Positions 1 through 8,869 of a stretch of 64,000 bases of DNA are shown here, piece by piece. Every line of letters begins with the position of its first letter. The stretch's first letter is position 1. The notes below the pieces were generated by a model. It was not told where the DNA came from and ran no database searches. It saw only the letters and a program-made list of their open reading frames with translations. A program made the translations under genes and the position numbers. Source of the stretch: Polynucleobacter sp. AP-Melu-500A-A1 (lineage in GTDB: Bacteria > Pseudomonadota > Gammaproteobacteria > Burkholderiales > Burkholderiaceae); NCBI RefSeq assembly GCF_018882125.1, contig NZ_JACVOZ010000003.1, positions 186,001 to 250,000 of the forward strand, given 5' to 3'.

Positions 1-954
1 TAGACAGCCGCCTATAGTCCAATTGCTAAGTGACGTTAGGGTCTGGGATTTAGCCTTACTGGTCACAAAAGCTAAAACTAACATGCCGACTAATACACCA
101 CCGTTTTGCAAACCGGACAAAGTAGTTGTTTCAGCAGGAGTGAAACCAAATGCAACTGCAGCAAAAGGTTCTAAGATCAAATCTTGAGAGCTATAAGCCA
201 ACATGGACACAAAAACAAACCAGGTAAACGAACGTACCCTACTTTCTTTCCAGACCTCAGCAAAGGCTTCACGAAAAGTAACATTGCTTGGAGTTTCTAA
301 CTCAACTTCATCCACGTTGGGCGTCAACATCCTAGTTTTGGCAACAGGCGATTCCATTCCCCAGATTGCCAAGAATGTCACCACGACTGCAATTACAGAT
401 ACCGTAGATGAAACCATTAAAAGACGTTCAAATGAAAATGGTGTGAGAAATTTTCCACTAACGCTTGCCGTAAAAGCAAACCCAAAAATCATCATCAACC
501 AAACACAAGTCGCTGCTGCTGCCTTCTTTTTAGGCTCTACTCGTTTTGCTAGAAGCACGAGTAATGCTGTGCCGCTAGAGCTAACACCAATGCCAATCAT
601 TAAAAAGGCAACGGTTGCCAGTGCAATACCTAGGCCAAGGGAGCTACTTAAAAGAACTGTAGAAGCGGCAGCCAATACACCCCCGCTTGCTAATACCAAA
701 ATTCCCCCACGAATCCATGGGCTTGCTCTGCGAGTTTGATCGGAACCAAAACCCATTCGTGGGCGTATTAGCTGAATAAAATAATGAAGTGCCACCAATG
801 CCCCAGGTAAGATTGCTGGCAAAGCTAACTCAACCACCATCACACGATTTAAGAGCGAGGTAGTCAGCACCACGATCGAGCCCAAAGATGCCTGGACTAA
901 ACCTAGCCGAGCGATTTGAGGCCAAGTGAGGTAAGTAGTATTGGAAGCGCTCAT
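1..954 (-). CDS. PucC/BCH-type MFS protein of the photosynthesis cluster, partial
   Basis: Reading the minus strand from the ATG at 954 gives 318 uninterrupted codons to the window edge, so the C-terminus is missing. The start reads MSASNTTYLTWPQIARLGL. A conserved stretch near residue 255 (LILEPFAAVAFGF) and many hydrophobic helices match the PucC/LhaA/Bch2 family of the major facilitator superfamily. Members sit in the inner membrane and are thought to help insert pigment or assemble antenna. The gene starts 11 bases after bchG in the same direction, the place where other purple bacteria have a PucC-like gene before bchP. It is a paralogue of lhaA at 5708-7156. Its exact substrate cannot be told from the sequence. 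Confidence 0.85.
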   Translation of the reverse strand, partial: MSASNTTYLTWPQIARLGLVQASLGSIVVLTTSLLNRVMVVELALPAILPGALVALHYFIQLIRPRMGFGSDQTRRASPWIRGGILVLASGGVLAAASTVLLSSSLGLGIALATVAFLMIGIGVSSSGTALLVLLAKRVEPKKKAAAATCVWLMMIFGFAFTASVSGKFLTPFSFERLLMVSSTVSVIAVVVTFLAIWGMESPVAKTRMLTPNVDEVELETPSNVTFREAFAEVWKESRVRSFTWFVFVSMLAYSSQDLILEPFAAVAFGFTPAETTTLSGLQNGGVLVGMLVLAFVTSKAKSQTLTSLSNWTIGGCL

Positions 955-965
955 AGACAGATTAT

Positions 966-1889
966 TTAATTTACCGAGAAACGTCCTGCTACTGCAAACG
1001 CACTAACCATCATCCCAGCGACAAACAATGGCACTCCAAAACCACTGAGAAATAATGCACGCTTGACCGGGTCAAGCAAGAAGTGACGCATCATCACGAT
1101 TTGCCCTGCTATCAGCAACGCAATAACGCCAGCCTGCCAATAAGCACCCCATATTAATAAGAGACCAAAAACGCCAAACTGAGGCGCTAACATCATCAAG
1201 CACGCATTCTGGGCTGCGCCTGCGATACCGAGTTGAACTGGCAAAGAGAGTACGCCCATTTGACGATCACCTTCAATTGCTTTGAAATCATTTAAGGTCA
1301 TAATGCCGTGCGCACCTATGCTATACAAAATAGCAAGCAGGATGGATGGAGTGGACGGCAGTAGGTCTCCCATCATTACGGCAGAGCCTGTAAACCAAGC
1401 CAATCCTTCATATGAAATTCCGCATGCGGCATTACCGTACCAACCATTTTGCTTAAAGCGAAGAGGCGGCATGCTGTATAGCCAAGCCAGCAATAATCCC
1501 AGTAAAGTCGCTGCGAATGCCCACGGACTTATCAACCATCCTAGTAAAAGTGATAGACCAGTCCAAATAAAAGCAACATAAAGACCCCAAGTTCCAGGCA
1601 TGCGTCCAGAAGGAATCGGACGTTGCGGCTCATTAATTGCATCAACCTCGCGATCAAACCAATCGTTGACTGCTTGACTAGCAGCACATACCATCGGGCC
1701 AGCAAGAATGACACCAGCGATTAATACGTGCCAACGTCCTTCGAAGGAAACACCAGTAGCAATGACACCGCAGGCAAAAGCCCACATTGGAGGAAACCAA
1801 GTAATAGGCTTCAGTAATTCAAGAATAGCGGATGGCGCTGGGAAGCGGCGCACTGTCAGTGTATTTATGATCGCATTCCCCACTTCCAA
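966..1889 (-). CDS. bchG: bacteriochlorophyll synthase (esterifying prenyltransferase) BchG
   Basis: A 307-residue integral membrane UbiA-family prenyltransferase that esterifies bacteriochlorophyllide a with a geranylgeranyl or phytyl chain, the last step of BChl a synthesis. The signature NDWFDREVD at residues 75-83 and the following NEPQRPIPSG are the diphosphate-binding motif of the BchG/ChlG branch. A second acidic motif (NDFKAIEGD) lies near residue 200. There are about eight hydrophobic segments. Its start overlaps the end of puhE by 25 bases, so the two are probably translated together. BchP, which reduces the tail, is not in the window and may lie beyond the left edge. Confidence 0.96.
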   Translation of the reverse strand: MEVGNAIINTLTVRRFPAPSAILELLKPITWFPPMWAFACGVIATGVSFEGRWHVLIAGVILAGPMVCAASQAVNDWFDREVDAINEPQRPIPSGRMPGTWGLYVAFIWTGLSLLLGWLISPWAFAATLLGLLLAWLYSMPPLRFKQNGWYGNAACGISYEGLAWFTGSAVMMGDLLPSTPSILLAILYSIGAHGIMTLNDFKAIEGDRQMGVLSLPVQLGIAGAAQNACLMMLAPQFGVFGLLLIWGAYWQAGVIALLIAGQIVMMRHFLLDPVKRALFLSGFGVPLFVAGMMVSAFAVAGRFSVN

Positions 1890-2617
1890 AGGCGCTCGCT
1901 AGAGAAAGGCACCACCATCAAAATATGCTCCAAGACTGCTAATGACAAAATAGCCCCAGTCAATGACATAGAAGCAACCTGAAAGTCACTTGCACTAGGA
2001 TGGGCTGCTGCTTGCCATAAAGGAATTGCGCAGAGAATGCCACCGATCACTGATAACGGTAGTAAAGGATTCATTGGCTTGCAAGTGAAATAGGTAAAGA
2101 TGTACTTGAGATGATTAGGCAGAAAGCGTTCATTGAGATTTGCAACACCCAAGAAGACATTGAGCTTAGCGCTTTGACGCATTAACCAAAGGATGATGAA
2201 AGTCCAGAATCCTGTTTGATTCGAGCCACCCCAAGTCATCAAAGTGACAGCCAGCGCCAACACGATTAGTGCAATCTCATGATGTTGAACAGTTTGAAAT
2301 GCGAAGTACATCTTTTTCAAGCCTCGGCAATCTGCTGGGCACGGCTCTCGACGTGGGCCGGTTACATACCCAAATAAGAAGCCAATTTCTTGCCAACCCC
2401 AAACCAGAATAGCGCAGGTAAAGCCACAATAAGCACCGGCTACAGTACTCAAGTTAGCGCTAGTTTTCAGCCCAACCAAAGCTAAAGCCAAAACCATGCC
2501 ACTTACCCAAAAGGTATTTTTATAGGTTGAAGGATTGCGCTGATTTAGCAATAGGATGATCCCAGTGCTAAACCACCATATAAAAATCGCGTAGAGGATA
2601 GGCCAAACAATACTCAT
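1865..2617 (-). CDS. puhE: photosynthetic complex assembly protein PuhE
   Basis: A 250-residue polytopic membrane protein with about seven hydrophobic segments. It matches the DUF3623 family, known as PuhE or putative photosynthetic complex assembly protein 2, found only in purple phototrophs. Characteristic patches are the WGWQEIGFLFGYVTGPRR region near residue 75 and VFLGVANLNERFLP near residue 155. In Rhodobacter PuhE affects BChl production and reaction-centre assembly, but its biochemical action is unknown. It lies between acsF and bchG in the usual puh neighbourhood and starts 4 bases after the acsF stop. Confidence 0.93.
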   Translation of the reverse strand: MSIVWPILYAIFIWWFSTGIILLLNQRNPSTYKNTFWVSGMVLALALVGLKTSANLSTVAGAYCGFTCAILVWGWQEIGFLFGYVTGPRREPCPADCRGLKKMYFAFQTVQHHEIALIVLALAVTLMTWGGSNQTGFWTFIILWLMRQSAKLNVFLGVANLNERFLPNHLKYIFTYFTCKPMNPLLPLSVIGGILCAIPLWQAAAHPSASDFQVASMSLTGAILSLAVLEHILMVVPFSSERLWKWGMRS

Positions 2618-2621
2618 AAAC

Positions 2622-3728
2622 TTACCAGGTTGGAGCCATGCGAACGTTAGCGGGCAAGGTGTTATCTTGTACTGGGATAAAGTACAGTTTTAAGAACACC
2701 AAACCAGCGCGAGCGCCTAAGATAGATGTCTTTACCTTATTGATTAAGCCGCCCTCTTTCTTGTAAAGATCCATCTTTTCAAACAGCGCTCTCATCTCCT
2801 CGAGATAGCGATAGAAGCGTGGATCATCTAAATTCACAGAAATTGGGAATACCTGCTTAATAATTTCATTTGTAATGAACAGCACCTTCTTGTCATAGTC
2901 TGTTGGAGAAATCTTCATAGCCTTATATAGCTCAATACGGGTATGGTCACGAACATACATCGTGGCATATACCGCAAGAATGAAGAAGCGAATCCATAAT
3001 TTATTCACCCCCTGAAGCAACTTCGGATTAGCCCGCATGATCAGTGCGAAAGATTCGCCATGGCGGAACTCATCATTACACCAACGTTCAAACCATAAAA
3101 AGATTGGATGAAAACGGACTTCAGGGCGACTCTCGAGTTCTCTAAAGATCGTGATGTAACGGGCGTAACCAATCTTCTCTGAGAGATAAGTAGCATAAAA
3201 AATAAACTTAGGCTTAAAGTAAGTGTATTTCTTAGCTTTAGCTAAAAATCCTAAATCAATACCAATATTGAAGTCCTTGAGCCACTGGTTAATAAAGCCA
3301 GCATGGCGACTTTCATCTCTTGCCATATATCCAAACAGCATACGCATATCGGGGTTGCTAACCTTGCGCTTAATCTCAGCATATAAAATACAACCAGAAA
3401 ACTCAGAGGTTATCGAGCTGATTAAGAAATCAACGAACTCGTCATATAAGGCTGGATGAAGATTGGAATAATCCTTATCCATATCTGCAGGCCGCTGGAA
3501 GTGATCAGCATTATTATCACCCTCATACTCTGCCATCAATGCATCCCACTCTGGACGCAAGGAATCAATACTGATGCGATCCATCTCTTTAAAATTGGTC
3601 GTATAAAAACGTGGACTTAATACCGCATCTTCCAATGCCATCTTCGTGGATTCATTAATAGAGCCCTTCGCAGGGATCTGACTTTGCAACATGCTTTCTG
3701 CGCTATCTAAATTCATTTGCAACTCCAA
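2622..3728 (-). CDS. acsF: aerobic Mg-protoporphyrin IX monomethyl ester cyclase AcsF
   Basis: A 368-residue di-iron oxygenase that forms the isocyclic E ring, turning Mg-protoporphyrin IX monomethyl ester into divinyl protochlorophyllide with O2. Iron ligands are visible as glutamates near residues 109-118, DESRH at 138-142 and a second DEFRH further on. The long N-terminus (about 40 residues before the conserved FYTTNF) is usual for proteobacterial AcsF. No bchE, the oxygen-independent radical SAM alternative, is seen in the window. This makes BChl synthesis here oxygen-dependent as far as can be judged. It sits between puhC and puhE. Confidence 0.97.
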   Translation of the reverse strand: MELQMNLDSAESMLQSQIPAKGSINESTKMALEDAVLSPRFYTTNFKEMDRISIDSLRPEWDALMAEYEGDNNADHFQRPADMDKDYSNLHPALYDEFVDFLISSITSEFSGCILYAEIKRKVSNPDMRMLFGYMARDESRHAGFINQWLKDFNIGIDLGFLAKAKKYTYFKPKFIFYATYLSEKIGYARYITIFRELESRPEVRFHPIFLWFERWCNDEFRHGESFALIMRANPKLLQGVNKLWIRFFILAVYATMYVRDHTRIELYKAMKISPTDYDKKVLFITNEIIKQVFPISVNLDDPRFYRYLEEMRALFEKMDLYKKEGGLINKVKTSILGARAGLVFLKLYFIPVQDNTLPANVRMAPTW

Positions 3729-3735
3729 TAAATAT

Positions 3736-4200
3736 TTATGACTTACTGACTGACACTAAATTTGACGCATTAAATAATCTAAAAAAAGTTCCCGCGTTTG
3801 TTGGGCCAAAAGACTCCAAATCAACCAGACGCCCAGTTGCGGTATCTGATAATGTTAAGCGGCCATCCGCACGATAAATTAACTCAAATGGTGGTCCGCC
3901 ATCTAAGCCCCGACGTTTTCTTTCTTGCGCAAGACCACGCAAAGTGCCTCTTACAAAACCAGCCTCACCCTGGACAGAATCAATTTGCTTACCAGACTTG
4001 TAATCAATTACTGCAATTGAACCATCAGGACGATCCTCAAAACGCAGTTGTAAAACTTGCGTTGGCAATGCGTCAGGCTCCCGTACCTTACTCAGGTCAC
4101 GACTATTAATAAAAACTAGCAGCAAAACAATGATGATTACTGCAGCGATCATCATTTTCGCGATAGGGGAAAAGAAATCTTTTCTTTCTAGAGCGCTCAT
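3736..4200 (-). CDS. puhC: photosynthetic complex assembly protein PuhC
   Basis: A 154-residue protein with a short cytoplasmic N-terminus, one transmembrane helix at about residues 13-32, and a periplasmic domain. This is the layout of PuhC, which helps reorganise the reaction centre-LH1 core in Rhodobacter. Conserved features are the [13 protein letters not shown] patch followed by [15 protein letters not shown]. The start overlaps the last four bases of puhB, consistent with the puhABC order. Identification rests on position and this pattern. Confidence 0.92.
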   Translation of the reverse strand: MSALERKDFFSPIAKMMIAAVIIIVLLLVFINSRDLSKVREPDALPTQVLQLRFEDRPDGSIAVIDYKSGKQIDSVQGEAGFVRGTLRGLAQERKRRGLDGGPPFELIYRADGRLTLSDTATGRLVDLESFGPTNAGTFFRLFNASNLVSVSKS

Positions 4201-4856
4201 GCCGTCTGTACTCCTGCTGCTTCAACTTGAATTGCTTGAGACTCTACCTTGCTTAAGCCTGTTGATGCCTTCCATGATTCTGTAAGTAGCACTGCTACCT
4301 TCTCTGCATCTGGAATGCAACGGATCATTGGCTCTGGATTTGCCAAACGCCAAGGCCGCACATGAGGCCACAAATGAAAGAATGCAATCTTATCTTTAGT
4401 GGCAATTTGCATTGGAATGTCACCAGTGCCGTCTTTATACAACTTTAGATCAGCGCTTCTGAGGGTTGTATAAGGTAAATTAAAGGTAACAGTAAGAACA
4501 ATGCCCACCCTCATCACAATGCGACGATTTGTTAAGGTATACATGGCGGTCGTTGCTGACCAGTAAGCTAATAAACCTACAAGCAATAGACCAATAAGCG
4601 CTAAGAAGATCGCAAGAGCAACACTACTCCAACCGGCAGCCAGTCCACCTTCGCTACCCGCTACTGAAAAAAACTGTAAAACCACAATCACTGCAAAATA
4701 AACTGCAAGCCATTGCATATGAAATACATGTTTAGCCATAGCAGTCCATCTAGGAGCGCCTTGCCAAAGAATCTTTTCGCCAGCAGGCAAAGGTTCGGGC
4801 AAGCCTAAGGCTGCCTCGAACTCATGCTCTGCTGATTCATATGGTTTTTGATTCAC
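4197..4856 (-). CDS. puhB: photosynthetic complex assembly protein PuhB
   Basis: A 219-residue protein with an N-terminal GEKILWQGAPRW motif, two or three transmembrane helices at about residues 50-110, then a bacterial PH-like domain beginning at TNRRIVMRVG. This is the PuhB family, a dimeric assembly factor for the reaction centre. It lies between puhA and puhC, with a 4-base overlap onto puhC and a 24-base gap after puhA. The last 25 residues are not conserved in pattern and may be a flexible tail. Confidence 0.93.
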   Translation of the reverse strand: MNQKPYESAEHEFEAALGLPEPLPAGEKILWQGAPRWTAMAKHVFHMQWLAVYFAVIVVLQFFSVAGSEGGLAAGWSSVALAIFLALIGLLLVGLLAYWSATTAMYTLTNRRIVMRVGIVLTVTFNLPYTTLRSADLKLYKDGTGDIPMQIATKDKIAFFHLWPHVRPWRLANPEPMIRCIPDAEKVAVLLTESWKASTGLSKVESQAIQVEAAGVQTA

Positions 4857-4880
4857 AAAATACTTTCAATTTATCGGGAT

Positions 4881-5651
4881 TTAAATGAGGGGTTCTTGGC
4901 GCTCAGGGGTTGCATATAGAGTTCCGCCGCCGTAGTAAGCCATAATCTTCTCTTCTTCCAGCAGCGTGATTTGATCCTGACTCTTTAAGCCTGGTACCAA
5001 AGCAAATTGATTACCAAGAATGGATTCCACCTTGATAAAGTCTTTGCCAATTCTAGAAAAATTGATCGGCAGTAACACTCTTCTCCCGCCAAACTCTGGC
5101 AAGGTCTCAATTTCAAAATAACGAATCACGACCTCAGCCTGATCAATCCAAAGCTCTTTTACGGTACCGGCAATCACACCATCATCGCCAATCACTTGCA
5201 TACCAACCGGAGTTTTGTCTTGCTTGGCGACACTAAATTGAACAAGTAAACGGCCTGGCAGAATGCGTTTTTGACCCTCAGCGGTCATATCAGGAATATC
5301 TGCACGTTTCGTAAATGCGCCAGGTCCAACTCCATCTAGCATTGGATTGCCAGTTGGCACTAAAGGGGCGCCATTGAGATAGCTTGAAGGTCGTGCGGCC
5401 ACTGATTCAAGTGGCTCATCTTTAGGAACAGTCACATCTCCCCAAAATTCTGTATGGAAAGTCTTCGGAGCTGGCATACCAGCAATTCCCGCCGCTCGCC
5501 TGGTCTCACCACGAACGTCATACTCTAGCGGAAAGCCTTCGCGCTTACTTTCTACAGTAAGGTAATAAACGAGGGCCGCAAAAAATACCCAAAACGCATA
5601 TAGAACTAATTGCGCAACATCCACGTACTCTGTAATTGCTCCGGTTGCCAT
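4881..5651 (-). CDS. puhA: photosynthetic reaction centre H subunit PuhA
   Basis: A 256-residue H subunit with a single membrane helix at about residues 11-32 and a cytoplasmic PRC-barrel domain. Recognisable blocks are the KREGFPLEYD motif just after the helix, the TFHTEFWGDVTVP-like segment near residue 64, and RRVLLPINFSRI near residue 200. PuhA caps the PufL/PufM heterodimer on the cytoplasmic side and shapes proton entry to the QB site. It heads the puhABC run and follows lhaA, as in most purple bacteria. Confidence 0.96.
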   Translation of the reverse strand: MATGAITEYVDVAQLVLYAFWVFFAALVYYLTVESKREGFPLEYDVRGETRRAAGIAGMPAPKTFHTEFWGDVTVPKDEPLESVAARPSSYLNGAPLVPTGNPMLDGVGPGAFTKRADIPDMTAEGQKRILPGRLLVQFSVAKQDKTPVGMQVIGDDGVIAGTVKELWIDQAEVVIRYFEIETLPEFGGRRVLLPINFSRIGKDFIKVESILGNQFALVPGLKSQDQITLLEEEKIMAYYGGGTLYATPERQEPLI

Positions 5652-5707
5652 CTTGCTCTCCCTTTTAACAATAATGCTTATTGAGATAAAACATACTTTG
5701 TCACTAC

Positions 5708-7156
5708 CTAACTTGGTAACTCATCTAAACCAAACTTCTTAGAAACATTCACCACAGCTTCCTTATTCATCAGAACCAAAGGACCAATTGCAATCAATGT
5801 AGCAAACAACAAATAAAATTCAATGTGATACACAAAACTATATCCCGTAGCAGTTGAAATCAAACCATCACCCAAAAAGCCACTGGTTGCAAGACTGGAA
5901 ATAACATCGCGTATCACTCCGCCAGCGGCAATTGCTATACCAGAAGCGGTGGCGTGTACTGCACCCCAAGCACCTAAGACCAAGCCATTCATTCCACCTG
6001 ATTCAAAGCTCATGGCAGCAGTTAAAGTGCTAACAGAAAATAGTCCGCCTCCAAAGCCAATTAAAAATGCGCCGCAACGAAATAATGAGGGCGACATCAA
6101 GGGCTCTGAAAAAATGACGCAACTAAACGCCAAAATACCAAACAAAGCGCCAATTGAGGCAAGACGGTATGGATCAATAGATCGATTTAAGTAACGTGCT
6201 GCGAGACCAAAAGCAACTAGGGCGCCTAAAGAAGTAAGACTAGTTAATACTGTAGTAGCACTTACCGATAGTCCCAATACTTCAGCGCCATATGGCTCCA
6301 AAATAATGTCTTGCATGCTAAATGCTGCCGTACCCAAACCTAAGGCCACCAAAAAACGCACTACTTTGCCTTGCTGCGAAAAACTAGCCCAAGTATCTTT
6401 AAAGCTTGGACTTTGAATAGAGTGCGCAGTTAAATGAGGTTGGCGAGGCTCTTGCTTCCAGGCCGCAATTAAATTTAGAACTAATGTGGTTGCTGCAACA
6501 CCCTGGACAACACGAATCAAGAGAATTGGTGTGATATCAATGAGCAAATAGCCAAATATCGCGCTACTCACCGCCATACCAACCAAAAGCATCATATACA
6601 TTAGCGCGACTACTCTAGGTCTGGCCTGAGGTTGGGCTAGGTCGGACGCTAAAGCCAGGCCAGCAGTTTGTGTTGTCTGCATACCTGCGCCTACCAATAA
6701 AAAAGCAAGGCCTGTGGCGCCTTGTGCAAACCAAGCAGGCCAAGTGGTATCACCAGATAGCAAAATAAGCGCGAAGGGCATGATTGCGAAGCCGCCGAAT
6801 TGCAACCAAGATCCAATCCATATATAGGGAACTCTGCGCCAACCAAGAAAAGACTTGTGACTATCGCTCTTAAATCCAACTAATGCTCTAAAAGGCGCAA
6901 ACAGTAGAGGCAAGGCAACCATAATCGAAACTAGCGCAGCGCTGACTTGGAGCTCAATAATCATGACGCGATTGAGGGTGCCAATCAACATGACCATCGC
7001 CATTCCAACAGATACCTGAAATAACGATAGCCTTAAGAGGCGACTTAGCGGTAACTCTTTAGTGGCAATATCGGCAAATGGCAAAAACCTTGGACTAACT
7101 CTCTTCCAATTTTCAAATAAGGCTTTACCGCGCCAGGTCAGAGTAAACATTTTCAT
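5708..7156 (-). CDS. lhaA: LH1 assembly protein LhaA (PucC-family MFS)
   Basis: A 482-residue polytopic protein with about 12 hydrophobic segments from the PucC/LhaA family, needed for assembly of the LH1 ring around the reaction centre. The PucC-type signature appears near residue 100 (ALVGFKSDSHKSFLGWRRVPY) and in the middle (DIILEPYGAEVLGLSV). The position immediately before puhA and after bchM is the canonical place of lhaA, which is why this copy rather than the one at the left edge is given the name. It starts 2 bases after the bchM stop. Confidence 0.93.
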   Translation of the reverse strand: MKMFTLTWRGKALFENWKRVSPRFLPFADIATKELPLSRLLRLSLFQVSVGMAMVMLIGTLNRVMIIELQVSAALVSIMVALPLLFAPFRALVGFKSDSHKSFLGWRRVPYIWIGSWLQFGGFAIMPFALILLSGDTTWPAWFAQGATGLAFLLVGAGMQTTQTAGLALASDLAQPQARPRVVALMYMMLLVGMAVSSAIFGYLLIDITPILLIRVVQGVAATTLVLNLIAAWKQEPRQPHLTAHSIQSPSFKDTWASFSQQGKVVRFLVALGLGTAAFSMQDIILEPYGAEVLGLSVSATTVLTSLTSLGALVAFGLAARYLNRSIDPYRLASIGALFGILAFSCVIFSEPLMSPSLFRCGAFLIGFGGGLFSVSTLTAAMSFESGGMNGLVLGAWGAVHATASGIAIAAGGVIRDVISSLATSGFLGDGLISTATGYSFVYHIEFYLLFATLIAIGPLVLMNKEAVVNVSKKFGLDELPS

Positions 7157-7158
7157 TT

Positions 7159-7884
7159 CTATAGAGCTTTATTTTGATCAGACCGCTTTTTGCTTAAGCG
7201 CATAGCTTGTGAAAAATAAAAAGCACGTTGTACTTTTTGAGTGCTTACTGGCGCCCAATCCGCTAGTCCATCATGCTTGCTAAAAGTTCTCGTAAGAGAG
7301 TCGATCGAAATAGGTTGAATAAATGGGGAGCGATCACTTCTTGGAAATAGACTGCCAATCGTCAACAATGTACTAAGCGCTGCATTGTTAGGGGCAAAAG
7401 TAAAGGCAATATTCGCCTTGGTACGATCAGCGAGATTGGCCATAGCATCAGCAATATCCAAATGGTGATAGTGGATCATTGAGTCCATACAAACCACATG
7501 ATCAAACTCACCCAGGGCTGGATCTAACATATCACCAGAGCGAAACTCAATGGATCCAGAGCCAACATCTTGACCAATTCTCTCGCGAGCCAAATCAACT
7601 AAAGTTGGTGATAAATCAATTGCAACCACATGAGCACCGCGCCTTGCCAAATCGGCTGCCAAGACACCTGTGCCACAGCCAGCATCCAAAACACGATGGC
7701 CAGACAAATCTCTAGGCAAATAACTAAGTAATAAGTGGCGCATTTCTTCCCGCCCAGCACGAACCTTGGCACGAATACCGCTTACCTTAGCCGTGGACGT
7801 GAGCTTAGCCCAAGCATCTACTGCAGTGCGATCGAAATACTCTTGCAGCTGACTGCGCTTTTGAGTGTATGAATTTTCAAGCAT
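7159..7884 (-). CDS. bchM: Mg-protoporphyrin IX O-methyltransferase BchM
   Basis: A 241-residue SAM-dependent methyltransferase that methylates the C13 propionate of Mg-protoporphyrin IX. The SAM motif VLDAGCGTG lies at residues 65-73 and the acidic end of strand 2 (VVAIDLS) follows. The middle block CMDSMIHYHH is typical of BchM/ChlM. It lies between bchF and lhaA, whereas in Rhodobacter bchN, bchB, bchH and bchL sit between bchF and bchM. Here those genes are elsewhere in the window. Confidence 0.95.
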   Translation of the reverse strand: MLENSYTQKRSQLQEYFDRTAVDAWAKLTSTAKVSGIRAKVRAGREEMRHLLLSYLPRDLSGHRVLDAGCGTGVLAADLARRGAHVVAIDLSPTLVDLARERIGQDVGSGSIEFRSGDMLDPALGEFDHVVCMDSMIHYHHLDIADAMANLADRTKANIAFTFAPNNAALSTLLTIGSLFPRSDRSPFIQPISIDSLTRTFSKHDGLADWAPVSTQKVQRAFYFSQAMRLSKKRSDQNKAL

Positions 7885-7901
7885 CAGATCATCGCCTTAA
7901 A

Positions 7902-8576
7902 TTATTTCAACCATGGGGAATAGATATAAGCCAGCAGATGAGCTATCACAGCGATGAACCCAAAAAATTGCGTTCCTTGTATAAGATTGCGATGCAACTC
8001 TTCTGATTCTTCACTACTTAAGCCTGATAAGCTTGCTCTAGAACTCATAAGGCTTATAGCTTGTGCGGCTTGTATTTGAATAGCCTTGCTGCCAAGCATA
8101 GACTCGCGTGTTTTCTTTTCTTGATCTAAGCGAGCCATCCGAAGTTTCCAGATAAATTGGCCAGCATTGATTACATAAGTAGCATATGCTGCCAAAGCCA
8201 ATAACATCAGCTGAGTTTGCTCTAAGTACCCAGTTCCCAGCGCAATTAGGTATAAGGTATGAAGCAATAAAACCAGCATACTAAAGACATCTTCCCAGAA
8301 AAATGCCGGTGCAAACAAATAGCAGTTAAAAACCACTTTCTCCCAAATACAACCAGTAATCATGATTGTGTAGAGCGTTAATGTTTTAACTACAACTGAA
8401 ATATTTGCAGCATGCTCTCCCTCGCCTGTGAATAAAAAACGCAGGACTAGGTAGAGACTAATCAGGAAAACAACAAACTGAATAGGCGCTAAAATTCCCT
8501 GAACTAGAGTCCATTTAGTTGCATCTCTTCTCACCCTTTCTTCTGGGGTGTAAAGTGGCCTATATGTTTTTTCCAT
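7902..8576 (-). CDS. bchF: 3-vinyl bacteriochlorophyllide hydratase BchF
   Basis: A 224-residue membrane protein with about four helices that hydrates the C3 vinyl group on the way to BChl a. The N-terminal RPLYTPEERVRRDATKWT motif and the central FAPAFFWEDVFSMLVLLLHT block are diagnostic of BchF. No clear Shine-Dalgarno sequence precedes the ATG at 8576. This is the first gene of the nine-gene run ending in bchG, and the 290-base region upstream is shared with the divergent ppaA-ppsR genes. Confidence 0.95.
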   Translation of the reverse strand: MEKTYRPLYTPEERVRRDATKWTLVQGILAPIQFVVFLISLYLVLRFLFTGEGEHAANISVVVKTLTLYTIMITGCIWEKVVFNCYLFAPAFFWEDVFSMLVLLLHTLYLIALGTGYLEQTQLMLLALAAYATYVINAGQFIWKLRMARLDQEKKTRESMLGSKAIQIQAAQAISLMSSRASLSGLSSEESEELHRNLIQGTQFFGFIAVIAHLLAYIYSPWLK

Positions 8577-8624
8577 GCACAGTCTGCTGAACTTTCTAAA
8601 ACATCATTAAAACAATGTCTGCTG

Positions 8625-8645
8625 CACTTTTAAAGTCTAAAAGTG
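8625..8645. promoter_or_regulatory. perfect 8-bp-arm inverted repeat upstream of bchF/ppaA
   Basis: CACTTTTA, five bases (AAGTC), then TAAAAGTG. The arms are exact reverse complements. It overlaps by two bases a PpsR-like TGT half-site at 8644. It may be an operator for a second regulator or part of a composite PpsR site. The repeat is seen directly; its function is inferred. Confidence 0.45.
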
Positions 8646-8661
8646 TCAATCAAAGTTTACG
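8644..8661. promoter_or_regulatory. imperfect PpsR/CrtJ-like box
   Basis: TGT-N12-ACG, one base off the TGT-N12-ACA consensus of PpsR/CrtJ. The left half TGTCAA is identical to the left half of the perfect box at 31756, and the right half TTTAC is the same as in the box at 25654. It lies 68 bases upstream of the bchF start and about 209 bases upstream of ppaA. It is weaker than the other two boxes. Confidence 0.45.
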
Positions 8662-8869
8662 TTATTTAGTAAAATATACCCCTCGGGGTAACCCTAAACT
8701 AGTGGTTTCCCTATGGCAATTTATGCAAAAAGAATGCCAAATAGGTTTGTAAGCAATTAGCCCTTTTTTTAAGGGAAAAAGGTGATTTATTTTTTGCGGT
8801 GCAGCATTTTTTAGTCCGTATTAAGCACCCATAATTTGCATCGATTGCCGCACCATTAGGAGATTGGCT

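Larger units (their letters stand above)
8577..8869. promoter_or_regulatory. divergent control region between bchF and ppaA
   Basis: This 293-base region must carry promoters for both bchF (leftward) and ppaA (rightward). No open reading frame in it looks real. It holds a perfect 21-bp inverted repeat (8625-8645), a near-match to the PpsR box (8644-8661), and a short repeat TACCCC-TC-GGGGTA at about 8679-8692. It also has a CCCTT-T5-AAGGG element at 8761-8775. In other purple bacteria this type of junction is controlled by PpsR/CrtJ. That it is so here is inferred. Confidence 0.6.

Noticed and set aside
203..739. 178-codon plus-strand frame
   Set aside because: It is the antisense of the PucC-family gene, which reads unbroken on the minus strand with family motifs.
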